Assembly: GCA_012517315.1 (NCBI GenBank)
Contig: JAAYVE010000059.1
Location: forward strand, 1 to 64,000
From: Deltaproteobacteria bacterium
GTDB taxonomy: Bacteria; Desulfobacterota; Syntrophobacteria; Syntrophobacterales; Syntrophobacteraceae
Direction: 5' to 3'
DNA length: 64,000 nt
Within the stretch, counting starts at the first letter, position 1. Each line of letters starts with the position of its first letter. The notes below the pieces were generated by a model. The model worked only from the letters and a program-made list of their open reading frames with translations. It was not told the DNA's origin and searched no databases. Below, in pieces: positions 34,683 through 44,776 of the stretch. The translations under genes were made by a program, and so were the position numbers.

Positions 34683-35813
34683 ATGAGACGTTGGGTTTTG
34701 GGTTTATTGATGCTCTTTGGCGCGTTTTTCACTGCGGTCATCATTTCCCGGGAGCAGGACGTGAGACTTCAAAGAGGGCATCACAAGGGGGGGGCCGCCA
34801 TGGTAGACGCGGTCGCCCCCCTGTTCACGTCCGATCTGGGATCGTGCTCGTGGAAAGGTGATCCGGCTCCATTCCGCCCCGAGATCCTCTCGTCTCCCAA
34901 GACCCTCTACGTTTCCAAGGGGCTCCGGGTGATCGTCTTTGCACCCCATCCCGACGATGAGACCCTCGGTGCCGGCGGACTCCTTCAACGGGTGGTCCAA
35001 AACGGGGGTACTGCGAGAGTCGTTTTCATGACCAACGGTGACGGCTACAAGGAGGCCATCAAGGGATGGGATGGCTCCCGCGTTGCATCGGCAGAAGATT
35101 TTCTGGAGTATGGAATGATGCGCCAGGAGGAGGCGATTCGGGCCATGGGTGAACTGGGTCTCGAGCCTCAAGACGCTGTCTTTCTCGGATTTCCCGACGA
35201 CGGCATCGACGAATTGTGGGCCTCCCACTGGTCCAGCCTCAACCCTTATACTTCCCCTTATACGCAGGTGAGCGGCCCGCCTTACGACAGGGCTTTCAAC
35301 CGGTGGGTGAAATATGCCGGGAAAGACCTGGAGGACGCCATCCGGGCGATCCTGGTGGAGTTTGCCCCGGACTGGATCGTGATCCCGGATCCCCGCGACC
35401 AGCACCCCGACCACGCATGTACCAGTGTGTTCGTGCTGGACGCCCTGCGAGGACTGGATCAATCAGGGGCTCTGTCCTTCCATCGCACGCACGTTTTCAC
35501 TTACCTCGTGCACTACGTGGGTTATCCTAATTCACAGCGGTGGCTGCGCACCATCCGAAAGGCGGGCGTGGGTGGATCTCTGTACAGCGCCAACATCCTC
35601 GCCCCGACCCGATGGTTCGGGTTGACACTCACACAGGAGGAATTGAGACGAAAGAGGAATGCCATTGCCGCCCACCGGTCCCAGTTCGAGATACTGGGAG
35701 GTTTTTTCGAGCAATATATCAAGCCCGCCGAAGTGTTCGGTCGTCTGGAGCCGGTGCAGGTTTTCGAAGTCCCCCAGGATTACGCATCCCGATTCAATCG
35801 TCCCAGTTCCTGA
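34683..35813 (+). CDS. PIG-L/LmbE-family N-acetylglucosamine deacetylase-like protein
   Basis: The family removes acetyl groups from N-acetylglucosaminyl lipids or mycothiol-type precursors using zinc. The 376-residue protein has an N-terminal membrane helix (4-21, WVLGLLMLFGAFFTAVII), the zinc motif APHPDDETLGAG (88-99) and a second ligand region PDPRDQHPDH with the catalytic His. The start MRRWVLGLL at 34683 follows GCGAGG. The membrane anchor suggests action in the envelope. It is followed by a glycoside hydrolase gene 178 bp downstream on the same strand. The substrate is unknown. Confidence 0.88.
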   Translation: MRRWVLGLLMLFGAFFTAVIISREQDVRLQRGHHKGGAAMVDAVAPLFTSDLGSCSWKGDPAPFRPEILSSPKTLYVSKGLRVIVFAPHPDDETLGAGGLLQRVVQNGGTARVVFMTNGDGYKEAIKGWDGSRVASAEDFLEYGMMRQEEAIRAMGELGLEPQDAVFLGFPDDGIDELWASHWSSLNPYTSPYTQVSGPPYDRAFNRWVKYAGKDLEDAIRAILVEFAPDWIVIPDPRDQHPDHACTSVFVLDALRGLDQSGALSFHRTHVFTYLVHYVGYPNSQRWLRTIRKAGVGGSLYSANILAPTRWFGLTLTQEELRRKRNAIAAHRSQFEILGGFFEQYIKPAEVFGRLEPVQVFEVPQDYASRFNRPSS

Positions 35814-35990
35814 AGGCCAGGGTGCCCGATGGATTGGAATCGGCATGGGCCGCTGGTTTTCGAGCCCCAACAAGATTGACTTTTCGGAGACTTCCAGGAT
35901 GTCCTGGAGGTGAAATAGGTTGAACGGCACCGAATCCTTCATGGGTTCCTCCGTCGATTGGACCACTTGGAGACGCAGAAGTTGGATCAC

Positions 35991-38093
35991 ATGCACATAA
36001 CGGTTGAAAAACGCACAACCCATCCCGCAGGCCGTTTCTCCGTTTTTCGTAGGGGCTGCACTGGAACTGGAAACCGGACACTCCTTGTTTTGGCGATTTT
36101 TTTCACCGTTTTTTGGATGGTGACGAGCCTCCTCTTCCTGCCGGCCCGATCTTCCGCTTGGGCCTGGAGCACATCCGCCGAAAACGGAGTCCACTGGCTG
36201 GTGACTTCGGAAGGCAAACCGATGTTCTCCAAGGGGGTGAACCTCGTCAAGGGATGGGAAGAGAGCGCCAAGAGCCGTGAAAAACTCGCATACTACTGGG
36301 GCAATTTTTATCCCGCCTTCGACGAATGGGTGCGCGAAACGCGGGAGCGCCTCACACGGTGGGGGTTCAACACCCTTGGGGGGTGGTCCGATCCGTCTCC
36401 CGACCTGGGGCTCTTCCTCACCGTTGACCTGGAACTGGGGCGCAATGCCAAATTTCACTGGTTCGATCCCTTCGCGCCCGACATGGAACAGAAGGTGATG
36501 ACCTGGGCGGAGCGCCTCACGGCGCCTTACAGAAATCATCCCCGTCTCATGGGTTACTATTCCGACAACGAGGTGGGATGGTGGAATTCGGCCCTATTCA
36601 AATGGTTTTTGAAAGCTGGGTGGGAGAATTACACCAAGCGGGTTCTCTGGCAGTTGCTCGTGGATCGCTATGGGGGCGAGTGGAAAGAACTGGAGAAAGA
36701 CTGGGTGCCGGTCCATGGCTGTGCGGGTTTTGAGGATCTGAAGAAAAAAGACGCTTCCATGAGGTTGAGGCCTGGAGGGGGTGGGATTCACGTAGTGAAT
36801 GAATTCATGTCCCGCCTCACGCGGCACTATTACGATCTCATGGCCAGGGGCATCCGCAAGGCCCACCCCGGGGCACTAGTCCTGGGGGACCGCTATCCCC
36901 TCTATTATCACCAGGCGGCGGTGCTCTCCATCGGGGATAACGTGGATGTCATTTCGACCAATTACAACGTCGACGTGCCCGACGGGTGGATTGCCCCATA
37001 CTATTTCGAGGGTCTCTCGAGGCTTTCTTCAAAACCGGTTCTGGTGACTGAATTTTTCTTCGCGGCGGAGGAAAACAGGAGTGGGAACCGCAACGAGACG
37101 GCGCGAAATATCCATCCCAAGCCGGGGCATCTCATGACGGTGGCCACCCAGGAGGAGCGTGCCCGGGGTACCGCGGCGGCCTTGGAACACTTCGCCGCCT
37201 TTCCCAACGTGGTGGGAGTGCATTGGTTCCAGTTCGCCGATGAACCGTTCGGTGGCCGCGAGGATGGGGAAGACTACAACATGGGGCTTGTGGACACTCA
37301 AGACCGCCCCTACGAGGAACTGACTGAGGTGTTCCATACCTTCAACCCAAGGCTGGATTCCGTCCATGCGGATTCGAGGAACGGCCGTTTCCGGTATGCG
37401 TCCGCATCCGAAGGCATGAGGCCGGCAGATGGGGGAGGCTATGAGATCTTGCGAGCGGCTGCCTCACCCGACGTCGGCGACCAGTCCCTCACGGACTGGG
37501 ACAAGGAGCACACGCGCATCCTGGGGTTCGAGGCGGCAAGACCGTACGTTCCCTTTGGGGATGTCCACCTCGCGTGGGCATCCGAGGGTCTGTATCTTGC
37601 CGCAATAGCCAACACCTACTTCGATCCGGATTTTCTCCATTACGACGGGGAGTTCCCCCTCTCGGAGACTTTTCAGATCCATCTTCTCGTAGAGGAAGGG
37701 GGAATCCTGAGGCACTTGGGCATTCACCTGGTTCCCGCGAAAGACCCCCGGTTTCCTGACGGCTTCGAGATCGCTCCGAGGCTTTACCGGTACAAGGACG
37801 GCAGGCCTGTGGAGAGCCTGCCTTCCCAGGGGCATGTTCAGCGGCTCAACAAATCCCTGCCGCACATGGCGGTGGAAGCCTTCTTCCCTGCCTCCTGGCT
37901 TGGTAGGGAAAGGCTGGATGCGGGTTCCAAGCTGCGGATGAACGTCGTCCTTGCCAGCTATTATGGGGAGATGACCATGACCTGGTCGGGTGAGCCGAAC
38001 TTCAAAAACCTGGTCCATCCGGCATCCATGAGAACAGTGCTGCTGGGGGATCCGCCCGTCGCCGCAACGAAAAAGCTGGTTTCGGCGAGGTAG
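35991..38093 (+). CDS. Membrane-anchored glycoside hydrolase, clan GH-A type
   Basis: The 700-residue protein has a membrane helix or signal at 30-50 (TLLVLAIFFTVFWMVTSLLF). A TIM-barrel domain follows, with the acid/base in GYYSDNEVGWW (near 190) and the likely nucleophile Glu in VLVTEFFF (near 353), and HWFQFADEPFGGR. The C-terminal 250 residues form a beta-rich domain (FGDVHLAWASEGLYLAAIAN) like carbohydrate-binding CBM9/DOMON-type modules. It resembles beta-galactosidase or agarase-like (GH42/GH50) enzymes; the family number is not certain. The start is ATG 35991. The context (PIG-L, glycosyltransferases, acyltransferase) suggests trimming of an envelope or exported polysaccharide. Confidence 0.82.
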   Translation: MHITVEKRTTHPAGRFSVFRRGCTGTGNRTLLVLAIFFTVFWMVTSLLFLPARSSAWAWSTSAENGVHWLVTSEGKPMFSKGVNLVKGWEESAKSREKLAYYWGNFYPAFDEWVRETRERLTRWGFNTLGGWSDPSPDLGLFLTVDLELGRNAKFHWFDPFAPDMEQKVMTWAERLTAPYRNHPRLMGYYSDNEVGWWNSALFKWFLKAGWENYTKRVLWQLLVDRYGGEWKELEKDWVPVHGCAGFEDLKKKDASMRLRPGGGGIHVVNEFMSRLTRHYYDLMARGIRKAHPGALVLGDRYPLYYHQAAVLSIGDNVDVISTNYNVDVPDGWIAPYYFEGLSRLSSKPVLVTEFFFAAEENRSGNRNETARNIHPKPGHLMTVATQEERARGTAAALEHFAAFPNVVGVHWFQFADEPFGGREDGEDYNMGLVDTQDRPYEELTEVFHTFNPRLDSVHADSRNGRFRYASASEGMRPADGGGYEILRAAASPDVGDQSLTDWDKEHTRILGFEAARPYVPFGDVHLAWASEGLYLAAIANTYFDPDFLHYDGEFPLSETFQIHLLVEEGGILRHLGIHLVPAKDPRFPDGFEIAPRLYRYKDGRPVESLPSQGHVQRLNKSLPHMAVEAFFPASWLGRERLDAGSKLRMNVVLASYYGEMTMTWSGEPNFKNLVHPASMRTVLLGDPPVAATKKLVSAR

Positions 38094-38226
38094 GGAACTG
38101 TGTCTTTCATTGTCAAAGGTCCGACGGCCAAGGGATGTGGACGGGGAAGGGAGTGGGGGGGCAGGGAGTATGGGAAACGGGAAGCCAGTGGCCAGGCGGA
38201 CGGGGGGGTGCCGTGAGGGCGCTCCG

Positions 38227-39420
38227 TCATGGCTTGGGTAAGCGTGCCGGATGTCCTGCAGCCGCCAGCCGGGTGAAGAGGCCTTCGGTAAATCGGTTCG
38301 TCCAAATCTCCAAGACCGTTGTGATGAAAGTGACCCCCGCCACGACCAGGGTGGCGGAGAGGACGTAAATGCCCATGCCGTAGGGTCTCAAGTGTTCTCC
38401 CGCAAACATGACGAATGGCTGGTGGAGGAGGTAGAGCCCGTAGGAGTAGACCCCCGCATACACGAGGAGGGACCGCGCACGGGTCAGGGGCTCAAGCCGT
38501 CGTGAGAAGTGGGCTGTCATGATGAAGAGGCCGATGCCGACGAAGGCGTCGGTCAGAGTATAGGTGAACATCGGCTGGTAGCTGTAGGTGCCCAGAATGT
38601 ATAGCCAGATCCCCGCCGCCAGGGTTCTTCTCGAGAAAAAGTGCTCCTCCGCCGGTCCCGGATGATGGCGGTAGTAGAAGGCGAGCACCATTCCCGCCGC
38701 GAATTCCCAGAGCCTCGCTCCGAAAAAAGCCCCTTGTGACCAGTTTCCGTGGGCCTGCAGCATGTCCTGCAGCAAGTAACGGGTGAAAATGGTGAAAAAG
38801 GCGCAGGCCGCGAGAAATCGAACGGGTCCCAGTCTGCGCATGATTCGATAAAGGAAGGGAAAAGCAAGATACAGCTGCACCAGCAGTCCGAAGAACCACC
38901 AAGCGGGCACCAGGTAGTAGAACAGGACGGGGGCTGGGACGACCCGGTTGCCGAGAAAACTGAGAGCGAAGCGCCAATCGAGGGGGTCTTTGAACAGGGG
39001 AAGTGAAAGAAGGAGGCAGGCAAGGCAGATGAGGTGAGCCAGCCAATACATGGGCAAGAGCCTCAGGAGTCGCCTCCGGTACCATGTGAGCCACCCGCCC
39101 TCCGGGCTTTCATAACGGGCGAGGGAGTATGTCAACCCGAAGCCGCTCAAAACCACGAAAACGCCCACCGGCTGGGATCCACGCTGAAAGAAGGCGGCCG
39201 TCAAACCCTCCAGCAGGCAGATTGTGAAACTCCCAATCGATCCTGAGGAACAACCCGCGGCGAAGTCGGCCACCGCCGTCCATTTGAGAGGCCAGGGGAA
39301 GCGCTCCCCCGCATAAGCGATGAAAAAATGAAAGAACACGATCCAAAGGATGGAAATCCCCTTGGACACGTCCAGCCAGGAGAGCCTGGTTTTGATGGCG
39401 GCAGACGGGGAAATGCTCAC
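38227..39420 (-). CDS. Acyltransferase 3 family integral membrane protein
   Basis: The 397-residue protein has about ten membrane helices and the family's N-terminal signature (SWLDVSKGISILWIVFFHFF with the conserved His), VFVVLSGFGLTYSLAR and a late LYLLHQPFVMFAGEHL. Such enzymes transfer acetyl or other acyl groups to exported sugars. The start MSISPSAAI at 39420 overlaps the stop of the upstream glycosyltransferase by 4 bases (ATGA), so both are coupled. Confidence 0.9.
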   Translation of the reverse strand: MSISPSAAIKTRLSWLDVSKGISILWIVFFHFFIAYAGERFPWPLKWTAVADFAAGCSSGSIGSFTICLLEGLTAAFFQRGSQPVGVFVVLSGFGLTYSLARYESPEGGWLTWYRRRLLRLLPMYWLAHLICLACLLLSLPLFKDPLDWRFALSFLGNRVVPAPVLFYYLVPAWWFFGLLVQLYLAFPFLYRIMRRLGPVRFLAACAFFTIFTRYLLQDMLQAHGNWSQGAFFGARLWEFAAGMVLAFYYRHHPGPAEEHFFSRRTLAAGIWLYILGTYSYQPMFTYTLTDAFVGIGLFIMTAHFSRRLEPLTRARSLLVYAGVYSYGLYLLHQPFVMFAGEHLRPYGMGIYVLSATLVVAGVTFITTVLEIWTNRFTEGLFTRLAAAGHPARLPKP

Positions 39421-40595
39421 AGGCCGGCTCTCTCCATGAGGCTTGCCAGCACTTTTTCTGCGGCGAAGTATTCCGCGGCGATTTCACGGGCTGCCTTGCA
39501 GCTGCCTTCGTAGTCGGACTCGATGGTGTCGACGGCGGTCAGGATGTCCTCCATGGTTCGAAATCCAAAGAGCCCCTTTCCCGTTGGGAGAAACTTGCTG
39601 AAGCCTGTTTCCTGGGTGATGACGGGACGACCGGCGGCGAGATAGCTGCAGCTGCGGTCGCTGAACCATCCCGTGAGAGGCCGCACCACCTGGTCCTTGG
39701 CCACCGTGAATTCTCCGCGGGAGTTCTGGATGTAGCTGCGATACAGGTTGATGTCCCTGGAAACGGGGAGGGAACGCACCAGCTGCCATCCATTGTCGGT
39801 GAGAAGTCTATGGGTGGGTTCATCCACCTCCAGGGCCAGCTCGAACTTGACGGGACGACGCCGGGGAAGGTCGATGAACTTCTTGAATTCCCTGTCCTTT
39901 GTCCAGTACCAGGTTTCCCCGCGCCACTGGATGTCCTTGCCCTTGTTCTGCCAGGTGGTGATGGTGGTGAAGGCCGTTCCGGGAGCGGGCCGATGGGGGT
40001 TGTCCCACAATTCCATGGCGACGGGCTGGCGGGTGGGCAGCCAGTGGAAACGCTCCACAGGGACCTGACAGTCGGGTGCTCCCAGGTTTTCGCCGAAGGT
40101 GAACAAGGTGTCATGGGCTTCCAGGGCCTTAATGGTGGGTTCATCCCCCTGGGCCACCTTGATCTGTACCGCGAAAGGGTCCGACTCCACGTAAATTCGC
40201 CGGGGACAGGCCATGTGCTCTTCCCTCAACTCCTGAGACGCAGTGACGTTGAGAAACGCGTCCGCCCTGCGGTAAAGCTGGAGGAGCTGCTCTTCCGTCA
40301 TGCCGTAGCACTGGCCCCCGGGGTAGTTGCCTCGAAAAACCCAACGGTTGGCGAAGCCGTGAGCTTCAAGGATGGGAGCCACCGCGGCGATGTTGCCGGT
40401 CGCATCGGGGGAGAATTCGAAGGATAGAGGGTCGTAGATCCAGCGCCCGGAATCCTCCACGTAGTAGGCGTCGTAGCCCAGGCGTCGTAGGCCCAAGAGA
40501 TAATGGAGAAACTGGTAAGTGACTCCGGCAAGGGGATACCAGAAAAGAATGCCGAAGACGAGGATCGTTCCCTTGGATGGCTTTTGGGTCAACAT
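39417..40595 (-). CDS. GT-B type glycosyltransferase, paralogue 1
   Basis: The 392-residue protein begins TILVFGILFWYPLAGVTYQF, with HYLLGLRRLGYDAYYVED, and ends with the donor-binding-like segment GWFSDRSCSYLAAGRPVITQETG found in glycosyltransferase families with a GT-B fold. It parallels the next gene upstream over its whole length (YPVGGVAWDYLQYV..., RSACYLAAGRPVIVQDTG), so the two are paralogues from tandem duplication. Donor and acceptor are unknown. It is followed by an acyltransferase with ATGA overlap. Confidence 0.82.
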   Translation of the reverse strand: MLTQKPSKGTILVFGILFWYPLAGVTYQFLHYLLGLRRLGYDAYYVEDSGRWIYDPLSFEFSPDATGNIAAVAPILEAHGFANRWVFRGNYPGGQCYGMTEEQLLQLYRRADAFLNVTASQELREEHMACPRRIYVESDPFAVQIKVAQGDEPTIKALEAHDTLFTFGENLGAPDCQVPVERFHWLPTRQPVAMELWDNPHRPAPGTAFTTITTWQNKGKDIQWRGETWYWTKDREFKKFIDLPRRRPVKFELALEVDEPTHRLLTDNGWQLVRSLPVSRDINLYRSYIQNSRGEFTVAKDQVVRPLTGWFSDRSCSYLAAGRPVITQETGFSKFLPTGKGLFGFRTMEDILTAVDTIESDYEGSCKAAREIAAEYFAAEKVLASLMERAGL

Positions 40596-40714
40596 GGCGG
40601 AGGTATCCTTCGAGGCCGCCGCACCGTCTGGGTTGCAGCCCCGCGTTGTGGTGTCGCCAGGGGGGATCGCCCCCCAGTCTCAATTCCTGCAGTGCACCCG
40701 GCAGTTGTTACCGT

Positions 40715-41914
40715 TCATGCACCCACGTCGTCGATGAACCTTTGAAGAACCCTGCGGGCGTCGAAACTCTCCGTAGCCGCCCCCAGGGCTGCCCGGGCAT
40801 GCTCCCCGTAGCGGGCTTCCACCTCTTCCAATGCGGCCCTGGCTTCCTCAGCGGTGTTGAAGGGGACGATCCCCATTCCCGAGGGAATGGCACCGGTAAA
40901 ACCTGTGTCCTGCACGATGACCGGCCGACCGGCGGCCAAGTAGCAGGCGGATCGGCAGCTGAACCAGCCGGTCCTCATGGCTGCGTAAACGTGTTTGGCC
41001 GTGGAGATCTCCCCCCGAGATTCCCCGATGAAATCCTGGTACATGCGGGGTGTCACCGTGGCCTGGGGGCCGTCGGTCACCTGCCACCCACAACGGGACA
41101 AGCGGTCGAGGGGGGCCTTCATGCCGCCCACGGCCACCTTGAGGGGGACCCGCACCTGCCCGGGAAGGTCCATGAGCTTCTCGAATTCCGTCCCTTTGCT
41201 GAAATATTCCCTCCCCTGGTAGACGAGCCTACCCTTGAAGGCGTTCCAGGTCATGATGGTCGTCCAGGGGCAGCCCGCCGGTGGGGTCTGTCGGGCGAGG
41301 CGTTCCCAAAGATGGATCACCACGGGCATCCGCGTGGTTTTCCACTGGAAGTGCAGCTTGGGAACGAGGCAGTCGGGCCCGTAGATGTTCTCGGCGTAGG
41401 TGAAGTGGCGGTCATGAGCCGCCACGCTGTTGCACCAGCGTTCCACGTTTTCGGACCACTCCAGCTTTTCGCTCAACATGATTTGATTGTAGCCCGGGTC
41501 GGTGTCGAGGAACACCTTGACGCAAGAGGCGGAGAGATTGTCCGGGATCATGCAGGCCCCGCTCACGTTGACGAAGAGATCCGCCGTTTCCGCGACGGTG
41601 TCGAAAGCCTTGCGCTCCATCCCGTAGCTCGTTTCATGGAGATGCAGGTAATGCCACCTGTCCGCAAGATTCGGAGCGTACTGCCGGAAGAATTCGGCCA
41701 GGTACGCGGCGGAGTATACGCCGTCCGCCGTGTGAGTCTTCTCGATGGGATGATAGGGCCAGCTCCACGTGTCCTCGTGGTAGTAAACGTCGTGACCCAA
41801 CTGTGCAAAGCCCACGACATACTGGAGGTAATCCCAGGCCACCCCCCCCACGGGATAGAGGCCCACCAAACCGGTGACGATGATGCGAAGGGGCGATTTT
41901 TTCACGCGATTCAT
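40715..41914 (-). CDS. GT-B type glycosyltransferase, paralogue 2
   Basis: A protein of about 399 residues beginning MNRVKKSPLRIIVTGLVGLY. It has the same layout as paralogue 1: YLQYVVGFAQLGHDVYYHED near the N-terminus and CYLAAGRPVIVQDTGFTGA near the C-terminus. The start is uncertain: ATG 41914 is only one or two bases after AGGAGA, while GTG 41905 has better spacing. A gap of 119 bp separates it from paralogue 1. The product likely adds a sugar to an exported glycan; the exact reaction cannot be read from the sequence. Confidence 0.8.
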   Translation of the reverse strand: MNRVKKSPLRIIVTGLVGLYPVGGVAWDYLQYVVGFAQLGHDVYYHEDTWSWPYHPIEKTHTADGVYSAAYLAEFFRQYAPNLADRWHYLHLHETSYGMERKAFDTVAETADLFVNVSGACMIPDNLSASCVKVFLDTDPGYNQIMLSEKLEWSENVERWCNSVAAHDRHFTYAENIYGPDCLVPKLHFQWKTTRMPVVIHLWERLARQTPPAGCPWTTIMTWNAFKGRLVYQGREYFSKGTEFEKLMDLPGQVRVPLKVAVGGMKAPLDRLSRCGWQVTDGPQATVTPRMYQDFIGESRGEISTAKHVYAAMRTGWFSCRSACYLAAGRPVIVQDTGFTGAIPSGMGIVPFNTAEEARAALEEVEARYGEHARAALGAATESFDARRVLQRFIDDVGA

Positions 41915-42008
41915 TCTCCTGCATTGACACCCCCCTGACCGCAAGGTGCAGTCAGTCGGGGGGATAACAGGGGGTACTCCCGGCTGAGACGGAGTCATTC
42001 CATCCAGG

Positions 42009-43433
42009 TCATGGGGCATACACGGAGCATTTCCTCGATGCCTGAACGGCCTCGTGGATGGCCTCGGAAAACGTCGGGTGTCCGTGGACGGCCTGTCCCA
42101 GGTCCGCACCCGTCGCGTGTAGTTCCATGGCCAAGACGCATTCGGCGATGAGATCCGAGGCCCGGGGACCGATGATGTGTGCGCCCAGGATGCGGTCGGA
42201 CCTGGGGTGGACGATGAGTTTCACGAAGCCGTCCGTCTCCCCTGTACAGCGCCCCCGGCCGGACCCGCTGAAGGGGTAGGTGCCCACGCAGACCCTGAGT
42301 CCCCGTTCCTTTGCCTGTTCTTCGGTCATTCCCACCGAGGCTACCTCCGGTGAGGTATAAATGACAGCGGGTACGGCGTCGTAATTCACCTCCCCCTGAA
42401 GGCCGGCCATGCATTCCACCGCCGCCACCGCCTCCGCGGACGCCTTATGGGCGAGCATGGGACCGTCCACGAGATCGCCGATGGCATAGATGGAGGGGAC
42501 GGTGGTACGATAGCGGGTGTCCACGGGGATGCGCCCCGTCTTGGGATGAACCTGGATTCCCAGTTCAGGGAGTCCCAATTCCCGGGTGAGGGGACGCCTC
42601 CCCACAGCCACCAGAACTCGTTCACAATCCAGCTTTTCCGGTCCCTGTGGAGTATCCAGTTCCAGAGTCACCTGCTCCACCCCCATTTGCGCCCCTGTCA
42701 CGCGGGTTCCCAGGAGGAACCGGAAGCCCTGTTTCTCCAGGATCCTGTGCAGTGCTCGGGCCACCTGCCCGTCGAGAGGGCCTGCGATGGAGGGCATCAT
42801 TTCAATGACCGTGACACGTGCCCCGAGCCTTCGCCACACGGACCCCAGTTCCAGGCCGATGTAGCCGCCTCCCACCACGGCCAGGCGTTCGGGGACGGAC
42901 TCCCAGGCGAGGGCCCCGGTGGAACTGGCAATGCGTGTTTCGTCGAAGGGGAGGTGGGGGAGTCCCACAGGTTCGCTCCCCGTAGCGAGGAGGATTTTCT
43001 CCCCCTGGAGGCTCAACGGGGTTGAGGCCTCGGCCTCCGGGGCAGGGGTGACGTCCACCCGGTTGGGGCCGGTGAGCCTTCCGTTGCCCCGGAAAATGGA
43101 GACGCCGTGGCCTTCCATGAGCTGCTGCACATTGCGGCAGAGCTCCTCCACGACGCGCTCTTTACGGGCCATCATCCGCCGCAGGTCGAACCGAAGACCG
43201 TCCATGAGGATTCCGTGTTCAGGCAAGATCCGGGCGGCGGCGGTGTAGTGTTCCGTTGAATCCAGGAGGCACTTGCTGGGGATGCACCCCACATTGAGAC
43301 ACACCCCCCCGGGCCTGGGCATCCGCTCCACGCAGGCCACCCGCATGCCCAACTGGGCCCCCCGGATGCATGCGACATATCCTCCCGGGCCCGCTCCGAT
43401 GACGATGAGGTCGAAGTTGTTTTGGGCGGGCAT
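42009..43433 (-). CDS. lpdA: Dihydrolipoamide dehydrogenase (E3)
   Basis: The FAD enzyme that reoxidises lipoyl groups with NAD+. The 474-residue protein has the FAD motif VIGAGPGGYVA (11-21), the redox-active pair CLNVGC (C45, C50), the NAD motif VVGGGYIGLELGS, the second FAD segment IYAIGDLVDGPMLAHKA and the C-terminal active-site HGHPTFSEAIHE. It begins one base after the stop of sucB, so it is the third gene of the 2-oxoglutarate dehydrogenase operon. Confidence 0.95.
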   Translation of the reverse strand: MPAQNNFDLIVIGAGPGGYVACIRGAQLGMRVACVERMPRPGGVCLNVGCIPSKCLLDSTEHYTAAARILPEHGILMDGLRFDLRRMMARKERVVEELCRNVQQLMEGHGVSIFRGNGRLTGPNRVDVTPAPEAEASTPLSLQGEKILLATGSEPVGLPHLPFDETRIASSTGALAWESVPERLAVVGGGYIGLELGSVWRRLGARVTVIEMMPSIAGPLDGQVARALHRILEKQGFRFLLGTRVTGAQMGVEQVTLELDTPQGPEKLDCERVLVAVGRRPLTRELGLPELGIQVHPKTGRIPVDTRYRTTVPSIYAIGDLVDGPMLAHKASAEAVAAVECMAGLQGEVNYDAVPAVIYTSPEVASVGMTEEQAKERGLRVCVGTYPFSGSGRGRCTGETDGFVKLIVHPRSDRILGAHIIGPRASDLIAECVLAMELHATGADLGQAVHGHPTFSEAIHEAVQASRKCSVYAP

Positions 43434-43434
43434 T

Positions 43435-44742
43435 TCAGATCTCCAGCATGATTCGCTCGGGGTCTTCCACGCATTCCTTGATACGCTTTAGAAAAGAAAC
43501 GGCTTCTCTCCCGTCCACGATGCGGTGGTCGTAGGTGAGGGCCACGTACATCATGGGGCGCACGACAACCTGCCCTCCCATAGCTACAGGGCGCTGGTCG
43601 ATGCGATGCATTCCCAGGATGCCGCTCTGGGGGCTGTTCAAAAGGGGCGTGCTCAGGAGCGATCCGTACACACCGCCGTTGGTGATGGTGAAGGTGCCTC
43701 CCTCCAGGTCGGACAGTTCCAGGCGGTTGTCCTTCACTTTCTGAACGAGCTGGGCGATGGCCTGCTCGATTTCCTGGAAACCGAGCCGCTCCGCATGGCG
43801 GATCACAGGAACCACCAGACCTTTTCCCCCCCCCACTGCAATGCCCATGTGGACGTAATGGTGGTAGACGACGTCCTTTCCATCGATGAAAGCGTTCACC
43901 TCAGGATAAGCCTTCAGGGCTTCCACGGAGGCCCTGACAAAAAAACTCATGATCCCCAGGGAAAACCCGTAACGTTCCCGGAAGACATCCTTGTAACGGG
44001 CGCGGAGTTCCTGGACACGGGTCATGTCGATTTCGTTGAACGTGGTGAGGGAAGCCGTGTTCTGTTTGGCGGCCACCAGCCTTTCGGCGATTCGCTGCCG
44101 AATGGGGCTCATGGGTTTCCGGGAGGTTTCCTCCACGGGATGCGCCCCTTCCATGGCAGGCTCCCGCGAATCCGGAAGACCGGCAGAAAAAGCCTGCATC
44201 CCGGGTTTCGCAGCTCTTCCGGGGAGGTCCGATTCCTCCACAAAAAGCAGGATGTCCCCCCGGGTGACCCGCCCGCCCGGGCCGCTCCCTGAAATCCTGG
44301 CCAAGTCGACCCTTTTCTCCTCGGCCAGCTTCCGCACGGAGGGAGTCATGAACGCATGAGGCTCCAAAGGGGTCCAGGGTCCTTGTTCGGGAAGATCCGG
44401 GACAGGAGGAGAGGGCTCAACGGGGGCTAAGACCTCCGAGGGTTCCGCCTGCAACCGTTGCGGAGGCGCTTCCGCAGGGGGCCCTTGTCTCACAACGGCC
44501 TCGGCGGACCCCGTCTCCAGGGTGGCGATGACCTCCCCGACGGCGACGGTTTGCCCTTCGGGGACAAGGATCTTCAGAATGCCGTCCGCCTCGGCGGAGA
44601 TTTCCAGGGTGATCTTGTCCGTTTCGAGAAGATAGAGGAGTTCGCCTTTGCGGACCATCTCCCCGTCTGCCTTGAACCACTGGGCGAGAATCCCCTCCCG
44701 GACGGATTCGCCCACTTTCGGGACCTTGATTTCCACCTGCAT
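43435..44742 (-). CDS. sucB: 2-oxoglutarate dehydrogenase E2 (dihydrolipoyl succinyltransferase)
   Basis: The 435-residue core protein carries one N-terminal lipoyl domain with the lipoylated Lys43 (ETDKITLE), a linker rich in Pro and Glu, a peripheral subunit-binding domain ([16 protein letters not shown], about 117-150), and the catalytic trimer domain with [11 protein letters not shown] carrying the active-site His. The start [13 protein letters not shown] at 44742 follows AAGGAG; the frame is open further upstream inside sucA but that part is not real. It sits between sucA and lpdA. Confidence 0.95.
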   Translation of the reverse strand: MQVEIKVPKVGESVREGILAQWFKADGEMVRKGELLYLLETDKITLEISAEADGILKILVPEGQTVAVGEVIATLETGSAEAVVRQGPPAEAPPQRLQAEPSEVLAPVEPSPPVPDLPEQGPWTPLEPHAFMTPSVRKLAEEKRVDLARISGSGPGGRVTRGDILLFVEESDLPGRAAKPGMQAFSAGLPDSREPAMEGAHPVEETSRKPMSPIRQRIAERLVAAKQNTASLTTFNEIDMTRVQELRARYKDVFRERYGFSLGIMSFFVRASVEALKAYPEVNAFIDGKDVVYHHYVHMGIAVGGGKGLVVPVIRHAERLGFQEIEQAIAQLVQKVKDNRLELSDLEGGTFTITNGGVYGSLLSTPLLNSPQSGILGMHRIDQRPVAMGGQVVVRPMMYVALTYDHRIVDGREAVSFLKRIKECVEDPERIMLEI

Positions 44743-44776
44743 GGCCACTCCTTCGATTCCTTTCATCCCCAGGACA

